Shown in pieces: positions 22,061 to 31,374 of a stretch of DNA of 64,000 nucleotides; position 1 is the first letter of the stretch; every line of letters starts with the position of its first letter. The stretch spans positions 98,028,020-98,092,019 of the forward strand of contig OX235272.1 of NCBI GenBank assembly GCA_944472155.2, read 5' to 3'. Both the position numbers and the translations under genes were made by a program. This stretch comes from Trichobilharzia szidati (Eukaryota; Platyhelminthes; Trematoda; Strigeidida; Schistosomatidae). Under the pieces are notes generated by a model, which saw only the letters and a list, made by a program, of their open reading frames with translations, was not told where the DNA came from and did not search any database.

Positions 22061-23639
22061 TGATGTGATTAGCAGGACTTCCTGTTGTCCGATTTGCATT
22101 TGTGTCCGAACACTGTAGTTAGAAAGCTTGAACAAAACCCGCGGTTTCAGAATATCTGCTTTGGATGTCTCACTTGGGACCAATATTTTGAAGACTACTC
22201 ACTGACGTCTAGAAATGGCATAGAAAGGCTGAGGATTCAGACAAGAGCAAGAGGCTGACGAAAGTGAAGACACTAAGAATAGCAAAAGTAAAACAGGAGT
22301 TTACGTATAAAAGTAAGGTTAAACAGAAGACCGTCGCATGAAGTATCATTATTGTTCGAGAGCATTAGAATGAGCGTGCGATTTGATTTACTCATGACTA
22401 ACTATTTCATTTCATTGTCAATGTGAGGGCTAAGATACTGCCTGGGTGCCCAAACCGAATCATGTGGTTCTCCTACGGGACTATCTCCCGAGCCTTTGAC
22501 TTGAAGTTTCCTCCACAAGACAACGTTAGGAGCTACGTTCTCATGGTTGATAGTGACCAATGCAGGTTCGTACGCCATTCAGTCTGATTGGATTTTGGAG
22601 TCTATGTACTCCATTGTAACTGCTTTTAGTCTAACCGCTATCAAATCAACCTTCTTGGAGTGGTAGGGCCTGCAGGAACATAAGTCCCAGTCAGTGTAGC
22701 TTTTTGGGTCACTGTGGTATGCAAACCCGACCACCGCGTCCAGGTAGCAGTTGTCAGTCGAATACCTATAGTCTTAGCTATGTGTAGTACACGAATACGA
22801 AGTCCATTCGAAGGATTCAGTGGGATGCGATGAATCAGCATGAAACCTTTCGTTTTTCCAACTAAATCCCATAATGTGACAAAACGAAGCCGTAGATGGT
22901 TTTTGTCTGTTCTTTGTCAAAACACGACAGAAGGTGCTCAGTAACACATTGGCTAAGCTATCTAGCAATACTGTCAACACAACTATCTCCGCAGGAGCAA
23001 TTGAATCGGTAGATACAAATAGATATGACAAAACTACCTAGATTATCCTTAGTTTGATTCCCAGTTATTCGTCAGCTAGAGAATGACAAACATAGGTTTA
23101 CTGCGTAAAACTTTCTGCGCATACTTCTAGCTAGTCTCCGGAACAAAATCTCGCTTGATAAGTCCCCGTTAAGTTGTAACTTTACAGATAACGGTTTCTT
23201 CCATGAAGTCGTCGTCGTTTCTATTTGATAGAGAGAAGACCAGTAGTTCAGCGAAGTCTCTTTTCGGCCAATTCATTTTCACAGCTTTACAATCGCAAAT
23301 ATATATGGTCATTTTGTATGTGTGTGTACATTTAATTTGCCAAACGAAAATACAATTAGAAAGTTTTTAGTGGAGTTACGTAATACAAAAGGCGTTCAGA
23401 GGAATTGGATGTTGATACAAGAGGATAGTAACAAAAGTAATGAGTTTTCACAAACGATTGTTAAAGAAGAGTTGCGTAATAACATGAACAGTCTGGTGAA
23501 AGATTTATGCTCAGGGTGTATATGAAAACAAAATAACATGTGGAATAAAAGTCCTAAGTAGTTTGAAAAAATAAACAAACAAGTAAAAGTTAAGTCAAAT
23601 TACACAAACAAGCAAAAGTCAGATCAACAGAGTTGTTAC
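22061..23639. other. Upstream of RTE, unassigned
   Basis: Could include RTE 5' UTR. An 85-codon minus-strand open frame (22774-23031) looks compositionally coding but shows no domain I know. No other feature recognised. Confidence 0.35.
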
Positions 23640-24962
23640 CACGATAGTAGAAGTGGCTGAATAATTTTCTTTTCTATTAATAGTTCTGGTTTTTCCAACT
23701 GAATGACTAGGGTTTCTGAAATGCAAAGAAGACGAGTAGGTTGTTCTTCACTTTGTAGATTACTTTGAAGGAGGCGTTTGTTAAGATGGAATGATCATTG
23801 GTGACGAGATGTTTGATTATTGCACTCTTTGTATGGCCACTACTTCTTTTCTGCAGCCATACTGGGTAGTGTTCTTTGACCCTTTTTGACAGGATGTGCG
23901 TCGAATAACCGATGTACCCGGCTCCACAGCAACAGATGAACTGATATATACGCTTGAAGTGGTCAGGTGCGTCATCTTGTCCTTTGGATTTCTGCAGATT
24001 AGCGGGCGACTGGAGAACACTACTCTCATTGTTGCCGCAGAGAAAGTTCCTCTTAAAGAAATGTAAATTGTCCTCTTAAGGACATCACTCAGTAGCTCAC
24101 CTTTGGAGTTGAGGTTCACATTTAGCATCTTTTTTGGCACGGATGGCGTTTCCTGCTTTTGGATCTTCTGTTTGATGTTTTTATCTATGGGCCTTGGTGG
24201 ATATCCATTTTGTGTGAAGATTTCTTCGAAGAGGTGTAGTTCTTCTTCAAGGTTATCAGAGCTGCAGATGCGTCGAACGCAAGTAGCAAGAGATCTAATT
24301 AGGTTTCTTTTTCGACTGATTCGTATCCAGCTGTAGAAGCTTGTCAGTTGGCCGTTTCATATGGGTTTCCCATGGATGGACCTTCTTAAATTTATATCAG
24401 CTCTTCTTGTAAGTTCAACATCAAGAAAAGGCATTTCAGATCCGTTTTCTATTTCAAGAGTAAACTTCGTAGCTGAATGTCAGTTATTGAATATTTGTAA
24501 TAACTGATTAAGATCGTGACCATCATCACAGATAAAAAAGATGTCGTCCACATATCTAGCATACGATTGGAAATTATCAATAGTTGATTTGAGTGGACCG
24601 TTCTTTAGGTTTTCCAGAAATGTTTTCATGTGTTTCTTTATCAAACCAATAGGTTAGCCCATCTCAGTCAATAAATCATGAATATATTCAAATTCCTTTA
24701 ATAAGTGGTCTTCCGTAGATATATTTTTTGGTTTGTCCGTGAGACACTTAACAATGTTTCTTATACACTCAATCGGCACACAAATAAGGAAGTGTGAGTA
24801 TTGCTCTGTGAACGAGTTACAACAGACAATAAAAAGTAGTTTTGTTATGTGTGTGTCTTTGTTAAAATCAGAAAGTTAATGGAAAAACTAAAGTGGAAAT
24901 GTTTTTCAAATATTGTCAAATTTCAACACACACAACAAAACTACTTGTTAGTTGTCTATTGT
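23640..24962 (-). mobile_element. Dead Penelope-like element PLE-C
   Basis: The minus strand carries an RT with QSYARYVDDIFFICDDG (about 24525-24575) and, further on, a GIY-YIG remnant with YQFICCCGAGYIGYSTHI (about 23895-23955), in broken frames. At its 5' side, 24812-24851 and 24925-24962 form inverted arms (AAGTAGTTTTGTTATGTGTG versus its complement-like partner), consistent with PLE terminal repeats. The N-terminal half is missing. It is closer to PLE-A than to PLE-B by motif wording. Confidence 0.75.
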
Positions 24963-25509
24963 AGTTTGTATATAAATATGATTGTACAGCTGAGAAAATG
25001 AAATCATCGGAAAGAAAATTATTTTCACTGGAATATTTGTTTGATGTCTTAAAGGGAATTATTAATTTAATTTAAAAGTAGACGTATTTGTAAAAATTAA
25101 AACATGTGGACACAATACCTAATTTTAGAAAATGTAAGAAAAATAAATAACTATTCAAGTCGATTATGTAAGATCAACTAAAGGTGAAGTAGGGCAGAAT
25201 AATAAGGTAGGTATCACAATATTAACTTGTGAATGGCCTCAACTGTCGCATTAGTGTTCTTGGTTAATTATCACTCCCTTTACAAGTTGATATGGAGAAA
25301 TTATTGTCAACAAACTTATCACCAATAGATGAGCAAATTTCCGTATTTTATCAAAACTGTTATATGTATATTATGGGAATGCTACGCTACTGACGAGGAT
25401 CTAATTGAAAAGTTTATGTTTCTTCACTGAATCTTTTGATCTTCTAAGTGTCTAAATGTAGATTTTCACTATACTGAAAAATGGTTTAGTCTTCCTTAGT
25501 GTATACAAC
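24963..25509. other. No recognised feature
   Basis: AT-rich spacer between PLE-C and PLE-B. No open frame of note. Confidence 0.4.
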
Positions 25510-25522
25510 ACTATTTGGCTAT
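25510..25522 (+). repeat. PLE-B target-site duplication, left copy
   Basis: ACTATTTGGCTAT, identical to 28412-28424, flanks the full-length element. Confidence 0.85.
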
Positions 25523-25775
25523 TTCATTATGGGTAAATTTTATTTTGATAGAGTCTCACAGTGTTATACAGTAATATTTACTGATGACGTTTCGAGCACA
25601 ATTTATTGCTCATAATCATATCAAGGTAATCACACGACTTCCTAAATTCATTTATATAGTTCCATTGTTTTTCACTTGATTTTCACTTGATTTGATTGGT
25701 AGTATTATTTTCCATATTTCGGGTATGAGTGATGATTCATTCCTATTGCATGTGTTGGGTGTAGATTCGATGAAC
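25523..25775 (-). repeat. PLE-B terminal direct repeat, 3' side of element
   Basis: Matches 28161-28413 at a constant offset of 2638. It contains the last 40 or so codons of the ORF, the stop and the terminal non-coding region with the hairpin at 25581-25624. Confidence 0.9.
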
Positions 25776-28165
25776 AAAGATTCAGTAATCAACCTCTCTC
25801 TCCACCTACCTAGATTACTTTTTAGAATTTTAACCCTCTCCCACCCTATTGTGTGGTTGTGTGTTAATGCATGCATTGCAATTGCCGAGCTTTTTTCTAA
25901 ATTACTTATCTTCTCTGGGTCAACCATTCTTACCTTAGCTAAATTCTTATGTTCTGACAATCTGACTACCCCTGACCTACTAGTTTGACCTATGTAGTTG
26001 ACCTCACAGTCATTGCAGGGTATTTTGTAAATTATATTATTTTGTCTAATTGGGTCCACTGGGTCCTTTAACCTACAGAGCTTGTCCCTGAGTGAGTTTG
26101 TAGGTTTAAATGCCACCCTAATTCCTGCTTTATTTAGAATCCTACGTAGGGTCTCAGATGTCCCTTCTTTATATGGTATAACTGTAGATGACTTATATTC
26201 TCTCTTATTTATGTTATTATTACTAGTTTCACAATTCTTTTTATTTTTCTTTTGGCGTTTTTCAATCTTCCTAATGAATTTTAGAGGATAGTTATTTAAA
26301 ACCAACGCCTCTTCTATCTGTTTTATTTCATCATTTAGGTCTTTTTTTGTGCTACTTAGTGCCATTGCTCGGTTTGTTAAACACTTAACTAAGCCTGCCT
26401 TAACAGTTAAAGGATGAGATGAATTAAAGTCTAAATATCTATTAGAATGCGTTGGTTTTCTATAAACACTAGTGTGTAGTTTGCCTTCTTCTATTCGTTT
26501 TATTTTACAATCTAACATAGCTAATTCTCCTTGCTCATTTTCAGCTTCAAATGTGAATTTTATTCCCTCCACTAGTGAGTTTATGTGTGTCAAGAAGCTA
26601 GAGATATGTTCTGTTTTTAACACTGTGAAAGTGTCATCCACATATCTCCACCATATTTTTGGAGTAGGATTAAACGTATTAAGTGCCATATTTTCCCAGC
26701 TATCCATAAATATATCTGCCACGATAGGGGATATTGGTGATCCCATTGCTACACCTTCAGTTTGCCTATATATTTTGCCTTGGAATTTAAATATAGTAGA
26801 TGTGAGGCATAGCTGAATCCCTAAAATAATTTCTTCAACGGACAGCTTTGTCCTATGATTGAGTTCAGGATCCGCAGTTAGTTCTTTTTTAACTGCTTCC
26901 AAGGCCATATCGACTGGTATATTAGTATAAAGACTGGTTATATCAAAACTAACCATTGTTTCATCATTATCTAGTTGTATGTCATTTAGTTTATTTTTCA
27001 TCTCATATGAATTAGTTAGTCTAGAATTTGAACGATTTCTAATGGGGCATAATATTAGAGCTAAATGTTTTGATAATTCATATGTAGGGGTATTTCTAAA
27101 ATCTACTATTGGTCTTATGGGATAACCTGGCTTATGTATTTTAATAGTACCATACATTCTACTAGCATTATTAGTTTTAGGCATTAAATTAAACCATTTT
27201 GACTCACCCAGTGACGGCTTCATTCTGCGTACTAATTCCGCTGTGGATTTTTTAACCTTATTCATTATTGTATCTACGGGCTTCTTGATTTCCTCATATG
27301 GACCCATTTCAATATGTTCATTGACTTTCTTGATGTAGTCAGATTTATTCAAAACTACGGTGGCGTTTCCTTTGTCAGCTTTTGCGATGACAATATTTTT
27401 ATCCTGTTTTAGATTAATTAAAGCTTCTCTTTCCGATTTTGTCAAGTTTGATTTTGCCTTCTTTTGATTTTTTAGGGTTAATGCACATTGTGCTCTAACC
27501 TCTTCTGCTGTTGTCTTATCTATTGAACCTAGTGCTACTTCTATGTTAGGAATGACATCCTCTGGTTTTAGTTTATTAACTGTTACGTTGAAATTTAGTC
27601 CTTTCTCCAGTACTTTTATCTCACTGGAGCTTAGTTCCCTTGATGAGAGGTTGATCACCCACTTTGTTTTGTCGATAGAGGATGAAGCATTGACATCAAT
27701 TTCATTTGCTGTGTTCTTTTCTTCAATAAGTTTGTTGAATTTTTTGATTTGTGTGTTTTTTGACTTTCTTAATGCAGATTCTCTAGCTTTTTTGGATGTT
27801 TCAAGAATAATTGTATAATCTTTGTCATTGATCATATATTTGAGTTTGTGTTTGAGTTTTTCAATTTCATTTCGTATATTATTTAGTTTTACAGTAACTC
27901 GATGTAATTCTTCTCTTAGACATAATCTACTGACATTTTCGGCAGCTGATGTTATTTTACTTGAAGTAATTGGAGTACGTAGACGTAAATATTTCGGAAT
28001 TATATGATTTTTTAAACATCGACTGTTAAAAATCCGATGATTTGTGAATCTTGCTTCAGTTTGACAAAGTCGTGTGAGTTTGTTGATAAGCTTCCTGGTA
28101 GGAAGACCATAAGTATCATTGATATAAGAATAAAACTTGGGCACTGTGGTAGAGTGTAATTCCAT
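25652..28165 (-). CDS. PLE-B reverse transcriptase with GIY-YIG endonuclease, intact
   Basis: 837 residues, starting at a true ATG. Order: a Lys-rich, probably coiled-coil N-terminus (about 75-160); fingers motif AKADKGNATVVLNKSDY (about 268-284); MYGTIKIHKPGYPIRPIVDF (about 342); motif A VSFDITSLYTNIPVDMA (about 404); motif B TEGVAMGSPISPIVADIFM (about 470); catalytic WWRYVDDTF (about 506); YRKPTHSNRYLDF (about 569); a linker; and a GIY-YIG nuclease with IIYKIPC and VNYIGQTSRSGVVRLSEH (about 694-725). By family it would nick DNA and reverse transcribe its RNA at telomere-like or random ends. All RT catalytic aspartates are present. The full length and open frame suggest potential activity; expression was not testable. 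Confidence 0.9.
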   Translation of the reverse strand: MELHSTTVPKFYSYINDTYGLPTRKLINKLTRLCQTEARFTNHRIFNSRCLKNHIIPKYLRLRTPITSSKITSAAENVSRLCLREELHRVTVKLNNIRNEIEKLKHKLKYMINDKDYTIILETSKKARESALRKSKNTQIKKFNKLIEEKNTANEIDVNASSSIDKTKWVINLSSRELSSSEIKVLEKGLNFNVTVNKLKPEDVIPNIEVALGSIDKTTAEEVRAQCALTLKNQKKAKSNLTKSEREALINLKQDKNIVIAKADKGNATVVLNKSDYIKKVNEHIEMGPYEEIKKPVDTIMNKVKKSTAELVRRMKPSLGESKWFNLMPKTNNASRMYGTIKIHKPGYPIRPIVDFRNTPTYELSKHLALILCPIRNRSNSRLTNSYEMKNKLNDIQLDNDETMVSFDITSLYTNIPVDMALEAVKKELTADPELNHRTKLSVEEIILGIQLCLTSTIFKFQGKIYRQTEGVAMGSPISPIVADIFMDSWENMALNTFNPTPKIWWRYVDDTFTVLKTEHISSFLTHINSLVEGIKFTFEAENEQGELAMLDCKIKRIEEGKLHTSVYRKPTHSNRYLDFNSSHPLTVKAGLVKCLTNRAMALSSTKKDLNDEIKQIEEALVLNNYPLKFIRKIEKRQKKNKKNCETSNNNINKREYKSSTVIPYKEGTSETLRRILNKAGIRVAFKPTNSLRDKLCRLKDPVDPIRQNNIIYKIPCNDCEVNYIGQTSRSGVVRLSEHKNLAKVRMVDPEKISNLEKSSAIAMHALTHNHTIGWERVKILKSNLGRWRERLITESLFIESTPNTCNRNESSLIPEIWKIILPIKSSENQVKNNGTI

Positions 28166-28413
28166 TATGGGTAAATTTTATTTTGATAGAGTCTCACAGT
28201 GTTATACAGTAATATTTACTGATGACGTTTCGAGCACAATTTATTGCTCATAATCATATCAAGGTAATCACACAACTTCCTAAATTCATTTATATAGTTC
28301 CATTGTTTTTCACTTGATTTTCACTTGATTTGATTGGTAGTATTATTTTCCATATTTCGGGTATTAGTGATGATTCATTCCTATTGCACGTGTTGGGTGT
28401 AGATTCGATGAAC
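28161..28413 (-). repeat. PLE-B terminal direct repeat, 5' side of element
   Basis: Carries the sequence preceding the ORF start. On the sense (minus) strand a TATATAAA box-like element lies at 28289-28296, about 125 bases before the ATG, and could be promoter sequence; that is inference. The hairpin with CGAAACGTCATCAG is at 28219-28262. Confidence 0.9.
28219..28262 (-). ncRNA. Hammerhead-like hairpin in PLE-B terminal repeat (candidate)
   Basis: On the minus strand: TTGAT, then ATGATTAT, a GAGCA/TGCTC stem with an 8-base loop, then GAAAC-GTC, then ATCAG, which pairs with the first TTGAT (five pairs, one G-T). GAAA, a GUC cleavage-type triplet and the flanking stem are where a type I hammerhead would have them, with helix III reduced to AC/GT. 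The 5' core does not match CUGAUGA well. PLEs are known to carry minimal hammerheads in their terminal repeats, so this may be a divergent or dead one. Confidence 0.4.
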
Positions 28414-28424
28414 TATTTGGCTAT
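28412..28424 (+). repeat. PLE-B target-site duplication, right copy
   Basis: Identical to 25510-25522. Confidence 0.85.
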
Positions 28425-29756
28425 GTATGAAGGCGAGTAGTTGCTTCCGTTCATTGTGCAAGAAGGCTTGAGTTCAACGACTTCTCTCTTTTTCTGTGAG
28501 TTTCAATTGCATAAAACAGTGATAGACTTTGCCTGTCGTACAAATGGGAGAGGAAACAGAAACGTGGCTTTTTTCTCGTCTTAACTAGCAATCACAAATA
28601 AAAATCTTTAATCTGAATCAAAACTGTCGTCCAAAAAGTTATGAATAATTTGATAAAATGGAAACCTTCATCAGAATAACAATATATTTTGATAGAATCT
28701 AAATGACATCTAGGGAATCAAAAAGGAATATGCACATCTCACATTATCTTATAAGTTAATCATACTGACGTACATAACTATTTCAAATGATTTGAATCTG
28801 TGGAAACTTCAGTAGGTAGTAATATAAACCTACCAAATTCTGATTCATTTTGAAAGACTGAAGAGGATAGTAGAAGCGTATCTTTACGATCAAATAAGAA
28901 ATAAAAAAAACTTCATTTAACGCCTCCTCTCAAGAATCTGAAGCATATGAGAAAAAAACATACTGAGTAGAGAACTGCAGTCCTCCTAAAAGATTCTGAT
29001 TCGGAATAGTTAGCCACCGACATTCATCAATAAACGTGTTAAACGTAAAATTGACAATCCATAAAGGATAAATGTGCCAGATAAACTGGTTGTAAACCTG
29101 AGATTCAAAGGTGACACAACAGATTAGGTTCTTCTGAGTAGACTATCGAGAGCAGTTCAATAAATATTCTTCGCTGCACCTTCACGTCTTGTCTCGATGC
29201 AACCTCCAATGAATCCAAATGTCAAATACATTGTTCTACTGTTTGAAAGATCTATGTATGTATATCATATCTTTTACTCTTTTGCAGCTGAGTACATAGG
29301 TCTTGCCAGTAGGATTTTTATTGTCTAGACGGGCACAAGAACATATCCCAATATGGGCGTTGAAAATACAAATTTGACAAACCAATAGCTGAGTTCTTGA
29401 GCACACTGATTTTACTCATCGTTGTGCATCAAGACAGAAATCTTTTAAGTTGTCATAGTTGGTGAAGTCAAGTTTTTCGAAGGGTTTCTATGAGTGTATG
29501 TATTCTGTCAACATCTGAAGCTGCTTCTAAACACAAGGAAAACCCTGGACTGTAATTACAAAAGCAGTTTGTTCAGTCTGTTTTAATACTGTGACCTTAC
29601 AACGTTTGTATAGTATGTAGTTCACCTTCATTCTTTCTTCCCTTCTTCTTTGTTAGATTATTGGATGCAACTGACAGGAAGTCTTGGACCTAGTTTTAGT
29701 ACTTGTTGGCACTCTTCAGCAAAGCATATCTGCAATCATGAAGAAACGTTAATGAA
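28425..29756. other. No recognised feature
   Basis: AT-rich, without open frames of interest on either strand. Confidence 0.4.
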
Positions 29757-29965
29757 CCCGAATAGCTCAGTGGTGATGTCTCTGACCAAGTCACAAGGGA
29801 CATGAGTTCCTTCAAGATTGCAGACACAACTTTCTGATGGTTGCAAACAAGCATGAAATCCAAATCCGAGGCTTGCTGCCTTCAGATATCCAACAGCACT
29901 TCAGAGTGCGTCGTGATGGCGAGCCAACTAACATTGCGGTCACAGTGCAAATTTGAATGAATAAA
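29757..29965 (+). repeat. tRNA-related SINE (possible)
   Basis: Begins with a tRNA-like head: CCCGAATAGCTCAGTGGTGA, containing the A-box-like TAGCTCAGTGG; the B-box position (GAGTTCCTTCAAG) is degenerate. The body shows no further similarity inside this window. Low confidence because only the A box is convincing. Confidence 0.4.
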
Positions 29966-30120
29966 TTCAGTATGCACCACCACCAAGGACTAGAAGCATG
30001 ACGTTAGCTACTACTTAGTATCTAATCATAATTTCTTCTTCCTTCTTTCGAAACTCCTAACTTTAAAGTGTAGTTTACACATATTCTGATTTTCTCCCTT
30101 ATAATTCTGTTGCCAAGCGA

Positions 30121-30262
30121 ATATGGTTTTCATACATTTGTTCCCCTTAATGAATTTGAACAAAGCAACAGCTACAGTTTTAGCAGAATAAAATGGTACC
30201 ATATTTTATTTCGTCGCCTTCTCTTCAGCTGCTTACAGGACAAAAACATTATTCAATGTATC
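30121..30262 (-). repeat. BEL LTR-like fragment, antisense
   Basis: Reverse complement is alignable to 2590-2735: CTGTAAGCAGCTGANGAGAAG, GGTACCAT, TTCAAATTCATNAAGGGGAA and AAATGNATGAA occur in the same order. It is either a solo LTR or LTR debris of the same BEL family. Confidence 0.65.
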
Positions 30263-30348
30263 TAAATGTATCTTGCACAGAGTTCATTTTAAACAGAAAT
30301 CAATCGATCAATATATACATACACTAATAATATATACGTATATATATG

Positions 30349-30734
30349 TTTTCTATAGTTTGGTTTGTAAGGATTAGTTATGTTTTACGAGTTGATCACG
30401 GACTGATATCAATTAGAGAACCATTGAAAACCAGGGAGTACTGGACAGCTGCTGTTTCATCCTAGTTTGGGAATCATCGGCAGTACGCACCCACTGGGAT
30501 TCAAACCCAGGACCTTCCGGTTACAAGGCAAGCTCGTATACCATTCAGCCACTGGGACCCGATTCAATGGCTCATGAATTCTAACTTCTACCAATTCGTG
30601 ATTTTAGCGCGACCCCAACTATTGTCGTTGGTGGGACATCCATCCACACACGTGACATCTAATTGGACCTCACTGGTCACGACTTCTCACTAGAACTCCA
30701 TCCTGTAGCAAGTCACTAGCGAGCATCAGATTAA
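30349..30734 (-). mobile_element. SINE-1 copy with tRNA-like head and hammerhead-like segment
   Basis: On the minus strand, a tRNA-like head at about 30560-30490 has A box TGGCTGAATGG and B box GGTTTGAATCC, then the hammerhead-like segment (30438-30486), then a body ending CCAAACTATAGAAAA next to a TA-rich tail. Sequence from 30561 to 30734 may be upstream SINE sequence or unrelated. The layout recalls the S-alpha SINE family of schistosomes, which is known to encode a hammerhead. RNA polymerase III transcription is expected from the boxes. Confidence 0.7.
30438..30486 (-). ncRNA. Hammerhead-like motif in SINE-1, copy 1
   Basis: Minus strand: stem I GTACTG/CAGTAC (six perfect pairs), core CCGATGA (one change from CTGATGA), stem II TCC/GGA with loop CAAACTA, GAAA intact, a short stem III ACAG/CTGT with loop CAG, and the cleavage triplet GTC directly before CAGTAC. 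The U4 to C change and a U-U mismatch next to the core should weaken or abolish cleavage. Confidence 0.6.
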
Positions 30735-30880
30735 TTTTCTATAGTTTGGTTTGTAAGGATTAGTTATGTTTTACGAGTTGATCACGGACTGATATCAGTT
30801 AGAAAACCATTGAAAACCAGGGAGTACTGGACAGCTGCTGTTTCATCCTAGTTTGGGAATCATCGGCAGTATCTCGCATT
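30735..30880 (-). mobile_element. SINE-1 truncated copy
   Basis: Second copy in the same orientation; the body and hammerhead-like segment are nearly identical to 30349-30486, but it stops at ATACTG and has no tRNA-like head. Confidence 0.75.
30824..30872 (-). ncRNA. Hammerhead-like motif in SINE-1, copy 2
   Basis: Same core as copy 1, including the CCGATGA variant. Stem I keeps five of six pairs (ATACTG against CAGTAC). The shared variant suggests it was present in the source element. Confidence 0.6.
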
Positions 30881-30887
30881 AGGATGA

Positions 30888-31108
30888 AAAATATCCAGTT
30901 ACCAGGGCAACGAAAGACTGATAATCGCTTCTTTCTGAACGCACAAATCAGGTTTTAGGCGCTTGATGGAAAAGGCTTCAGCAAACTTAAGGAGCATTGA
31001 ACTCTTTTGCTTATTGATAATTTTGAACGACTTTTCGACGTCCACATCATGACCCGTGTCAAGAATATGGTTTTAGTGGTAATCATTTTGGATGACGTAG
31101 GGCTACCT
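30888..31108 (-). pseudogene. PLE-A-family 3' end fragment
   Basis: The minus strand reads HILDTGHDVDVEKSFKIIN, then SIKRLKPDLCVQKEAIISLS, clearly related to the C-terminus of the PLE-A protein at about 2080-2248, ending at the LSLPW-type terminus. Only the last 65 or so codons survive. SINE-2 is inserted at its upstream side. Confidence 0.8.
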
Positions 31109-31121
31109 GACCAAGTCTTAT
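31109..31121 (+). repeat. SINE-2 target-site duplication, left
   Basis: GACCAAGTCTTAT, repeated exactly at 31362-31374. The last base merges with the T-run of the SINE tail. Confidence 0.8.
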
Positions 31122-31361
31122 TTTTTTTTTAATTTCCTTCACGTTCCCCAGTGGAACATAGTGCTTCAAGCTAGGACCTTGAAGTTTCTGTAGCAGTGCT
31201 TATTTTACAGGATGGGGTTGCTAGCCGCATGCCCAACCTTTCCTCTTCACCAGCGTTATTTCTAGGTTAGCGACGTAAAGGAGTGCGTCAGTGGCCGGGG
31301 ATCGAACCCCGGACCATGTGCATGGTCGGCGAGCGTCCTAACCACTATGCCACCGACGCAC
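31122..31361 (-). mobile_element. tRNA-derived SINE-2, complete, with target-site duplication
   Basis: The minus strand starts GTGCGTCGGTGGCATAGTGG (A-box TGGCATAGTGG), then GGGGTTCGATCCCCGG (perfect B box), a body, and an A-rich tail (T-run at 31121-31130 on the plus strand). It is flanked by 13-bp duplications. It lies in a PLE-A fragment. Related copies are at 17195-17428 and 39625-39845. Needs LINE enzymes for movement; RTE or CR1 are the candidates in this genome. Confidence 0.85.
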
Positions 31362-31374
31362 GACCAAGTCTTAT
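31362..31374 (+). repeat. SINE-2 target-site duplication, right
   Basis: Identical to 31109-31121. Confidence 0.8.

Larger units (their letters stand above)
25523..28411 (-). mobile_element. Complete Penelope-like element PLE-B
   Basis: 2.9-kb element bounded by a 13-bp target-site duplication and by 253-bp direct terminal repeats (25523-25775 and 28161-28413) with only four differences that I could see. One uninterrupted 837-codon ORF lies inside. The repeats overlap the ORF at both ends: the 3' repeat contains the last 40 or so codons, and the 5' repeat carries that same sequence upstream of the start codon. This pLTR arrangement is known for PLEs. Low divergence between the repeats plus an intact ORF imply recent insertion. 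It is the probable source, or a sibling of the source, of five end-only fragments in the window. Confidence 0.9.

Noticed and set aside
25692..27818. Plus-strand open frames opposite the intact PLE-B ORF
   Set aside because: Antisense shadows of the RT/GIY-YIG ORF.
30490..30560. tRNA gene on the minus strand
   Set aside because: A and B boxes are present, but the sequence runs straight into the SINE body and the cloverleaf stems do not form; it is a SINE head.
31285..31361. tRNA gene on the minus strand
   Set aside because: Same reason; flanked by SINE body, A-tail and target-site duplications.
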